NCBI GenBank assembly: GCA_035578175.1
Contig: JAQMRL010000004.1
Location: 36,634,901-36,698,900, forward strand
Reading direction: 5' to 3'
DNA length: 64,000 nucleotides
Source: Catonia carolina
Lineage: Eukaryota; Arthropoda; Insecta; Hemiptera; Achilidae
A program made the translations under genes and the position numbers. Shown piece by piece: positions 34,130-64,000 of the stretch; the stretch's first letter is position 1, and each line of letters begins with the position of its first letter. Under the pieces are notes generated by a model. That model was not told the origin of the DNA and searched no databases. It worked only from the letters and a program-made list of their open reading frames with translations.

Positions 34130-34990
34130 GTTTTCACCACATTTTCAGACCCGCTGAACCCAAAAACATGTTTTTAGCGATTAGTCTGTGTGTCTGTGTC
34201 TCTGTGAACAAAATATCTCAAGAATGGAACATCGTATGAAGTTGAAACTTGAAACTTAAGTTAGATACTACTACCACTGGACCCGACACGAGCATTTTCA
34301 TCTAAATCGATCAACCAGAAGTAGTAGTTTATTCATGTCATTTTTCACTTTTTTGCTATTTTCTCAAAAACGACTACTACAATTTTTTTTAAATCGCCTC
34401 ATTTACTACAATTTTTATGCTCTATAAAATACGGCCGGTGCCATGTCTGCTGAAATTCTTGGGGAGGCGGTTCTCCATAGAAAAAAATGGTTTTTTAAAG
34501 ATTGCAGGCTTAATATGCATTTTAGCACATAAGTGTATAAAATAAAAGTTGTAGACTATTTAAAAATCTACAACTTTTATTTTAAACATTTCTTTGTATA
34601 ATGCTTAGTTTACCGGTAATTTATTAGTGACTTTCTATTTTTTCATGAAAATCTGTAAAAAAAATCAATTTTTTAAGATTTCGGCTGCAGTATTCATTTC
34701 ATGACAAATATGCATACAATCAAATTTATAGAAAATTACAAGATCTACATCTTTTATTTAAAGCATTTTTCTCTACAGAGCCTAGTTTAGCGGCAAAGAG
34801 TGATTTTCCGTATTATTAACCCATATTATTAAACTAAGGCTGGTTTTCATTTTGCATCATTCACTCATGATTAAAATAAGGTTATATATTTGAGGTAAGT
34901 TTTTTTGGATTATTTCTAATATTTTATTACTAATATTAGACAATATTGTTCATTATTTTCATTGGCAAGAGAAAGTCGTGTGAGTATTTC
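34130..34990 (-). repeat. Long copy of repeat family R
   Basis: In inverted orientation it holds the same modules as 22,010-22,450, including GAAAGTCGTGTGAGTATTTC, TCATTCACTCATGATTAAAA and two TTAGTTTA/TTTAGCGG modules. It extends further, to TCTGTGTGTCTGTGTCTCTG and AATATCTCAAGAATGGAAC, giving the fullest view of the family here. Confidence 0.7.
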
Positions 34991-35212
34991 ATACCAGATT
35001 TATGTTTTTAGTAGAACTTTACATAGGTAAGCAAGTTTTTCCACTTTGCTTGTTTACATTATAATTTAAATATGCTAATTAAATAGACACTACTCTATAT
35101 TTTATTGTAATACAGAAAACGTAATAATTTATAGCAAATACTGTAGTTTTATTCTTTCATCTAAGCCTCAATTCGAAAATATAAACTCGACAACCTCAAA
35201 GTTCACAAAAGG

Positions 35213-35300
35213 TTGAGTTTACGAGGTTTTTCTGTAACACTCTTTATCCTCTGCATTAGCAATATTATACAAAACATTCAGACAAAACAAACAAAAATTT
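35213..35300 (+). mobile_element. 3' part of SINE family C
   Basis: CTTTATCCTCTGCATTAGCA and ACATTCAGACAAAACAAAC match the tail of other family C copies. The 80-codon frame over it is not a gene. Confidence 0.6.
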
Positions 35301-35960
35301 CATTTTCAATCCTACAAATATTTTTATTTATAATCAAATACATTACCATATTGAAGGAAATAAAGGTACATTTTACGAAAGAAACTAGTACTACATTAAA
35401 AACATTTTATTTTAAAAACTTAAGACAAAACCAGATAATGGCACAATTGAAATGAACTACATGTATTATAAAACAAGTAAGTAATAACAGTTATCACAAA
35501 TAATTTTTCTAACAATTGTAAAGTAAATCATACAAAATTGAATACATATGAATATCACATAATGTAAAATTGAGCAAATATAATATTTTCTTTTAAAAAA
35601 TTTACAAAATTGATGAAAAATTAATATTAATAAGCTCTTATTACTAAAAGGAAACAGAAGAACCTTTTTTTTTTTATTAAAACTGTGATGTATTTAAAAA
35701 ATTGTATATCATTTCTATATAAACTCAGCAGCCATTGTAAACAATAACTCAAGATTGTAAAAATGTAACCTCAACAATATATTTTTAATGTATATCTTAA
35801 AATATATACATAAATATACATACAAAATAAATGTTCACATATCAATTCACAATTTTAAATATTTCATACTTACTCCTGTACACATTAGTATTTTATTAAA
35901 AAGTAATAATAAAAAATACATTCTACAAAGATAAAAAAAATATTATGATTAATTATATTT

Positions 35961-63579
<27,619 letters not shown>

Positions 63580-63696
63580 CTATAAATAAAAATCAACTAA
63601 CAATTAAATTATCAAAAATGATAAGAGATTCTATTTATGTAAGGTACTTTCACAAAACATTATGCTAATTTTATTCATAAGGGATTAAGTACAATT

Positions 63697-63935
63697 CCAA
63701 ACTGGGGATGTGCCGATTCCAAATGCCGATTGTCAATACCATCGACAATTGAAAAAATAATTGGTATCAAGAATTATTAAAAAATTGATTCTTCAATACA
63801 GATTCTCTAGTTTTTGAACTGTAGCAAAAATAACACAATTTTCTCAGATAAAAGACATTAAATATTAATACAGTTTGGGTAATTTTAGTTTGGGGGAGTA
63901 AAAAAGAAACCTTTTCTATTTGAAATTTTTTTTTA
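63697..63935 (-). repeat. Right copy of the inverted repeat flanking a CAD exon
   Basis: Complementary partner of 63,100-63,305, with visible substitutions and small gaps. It starts near GGGGATGTGCCGATTCC. Confidence 0.85.
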
Positions 63936-64000
63936 AATTGTCACATTAAATTACTAATTTGACGAATCTCAAACATATACCGGAGTCAAACCACTCATTT

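Overview
The window comes from an AT-rich animal genome, most likely an insect. The reasons are one spliced CAD (rudimentary) gene with long introns, the front half of a gene resembling an arthropod ionotropic receptor, and transposons typical of arthropods (mariner, ITmD-like, jockey, RTE-like, pogo-like MITEs, tRNA-derived SINEs). I cannot name the species; a hemipteran is only a guess. All calls rest on reading the sequence; no database search was possible.

Left third (1-25,000): repeats and mobile elements only. Three near-identical 2,266-bp units lie head to tail at 7,221-14,018, flanked by diverged copies. The left diverged copy is split by about 6 kb of inserted elements: a broken RTE-like retrotransposon, a dead ITmD-like transposon and a jockey tail. 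The right diverged copy carries a solo LTR. Each full unit holds a dense CCAAT and CRE-like cluster and a 400-bp SINE-like insertion. Further right come inverted-repeat elements, foldbacks, retrotransposon remnants, a purine tract and SINEs.

Middle (25,097-32,286, minus strand): four exons with compatible splice phases encode a signal peptide and the N-terminal part of an ionotropic-receptor-like protein (223 residues). The rest of the receptor is not visible in the 25 kb to its left. Its introns hold a mariner inserted in a SINE-like repeat, a SINE with target duplications, retrotransposon scraps and a repeat carrying two perfect histone-type 3' stem-loops.

Right (35,961-63,579, minus strand): 19 exons of CAD, covering 1,153 codons from the second ATP-grasp of the carbamoyl-phosphate synthetase through dihydroorotase to the aspartate transcarbamylase C-terminus. 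All phases join without a break and all inspected catalytic motifs are present. The glutaminase and first synthetase half lie beyond the right edge. CAD joins the first three steps of UMP synthesis in one cytosolic polypeptide. Its introns are loaded with MITEs and SINEs, including two inverted repeat copies that flank one exon.
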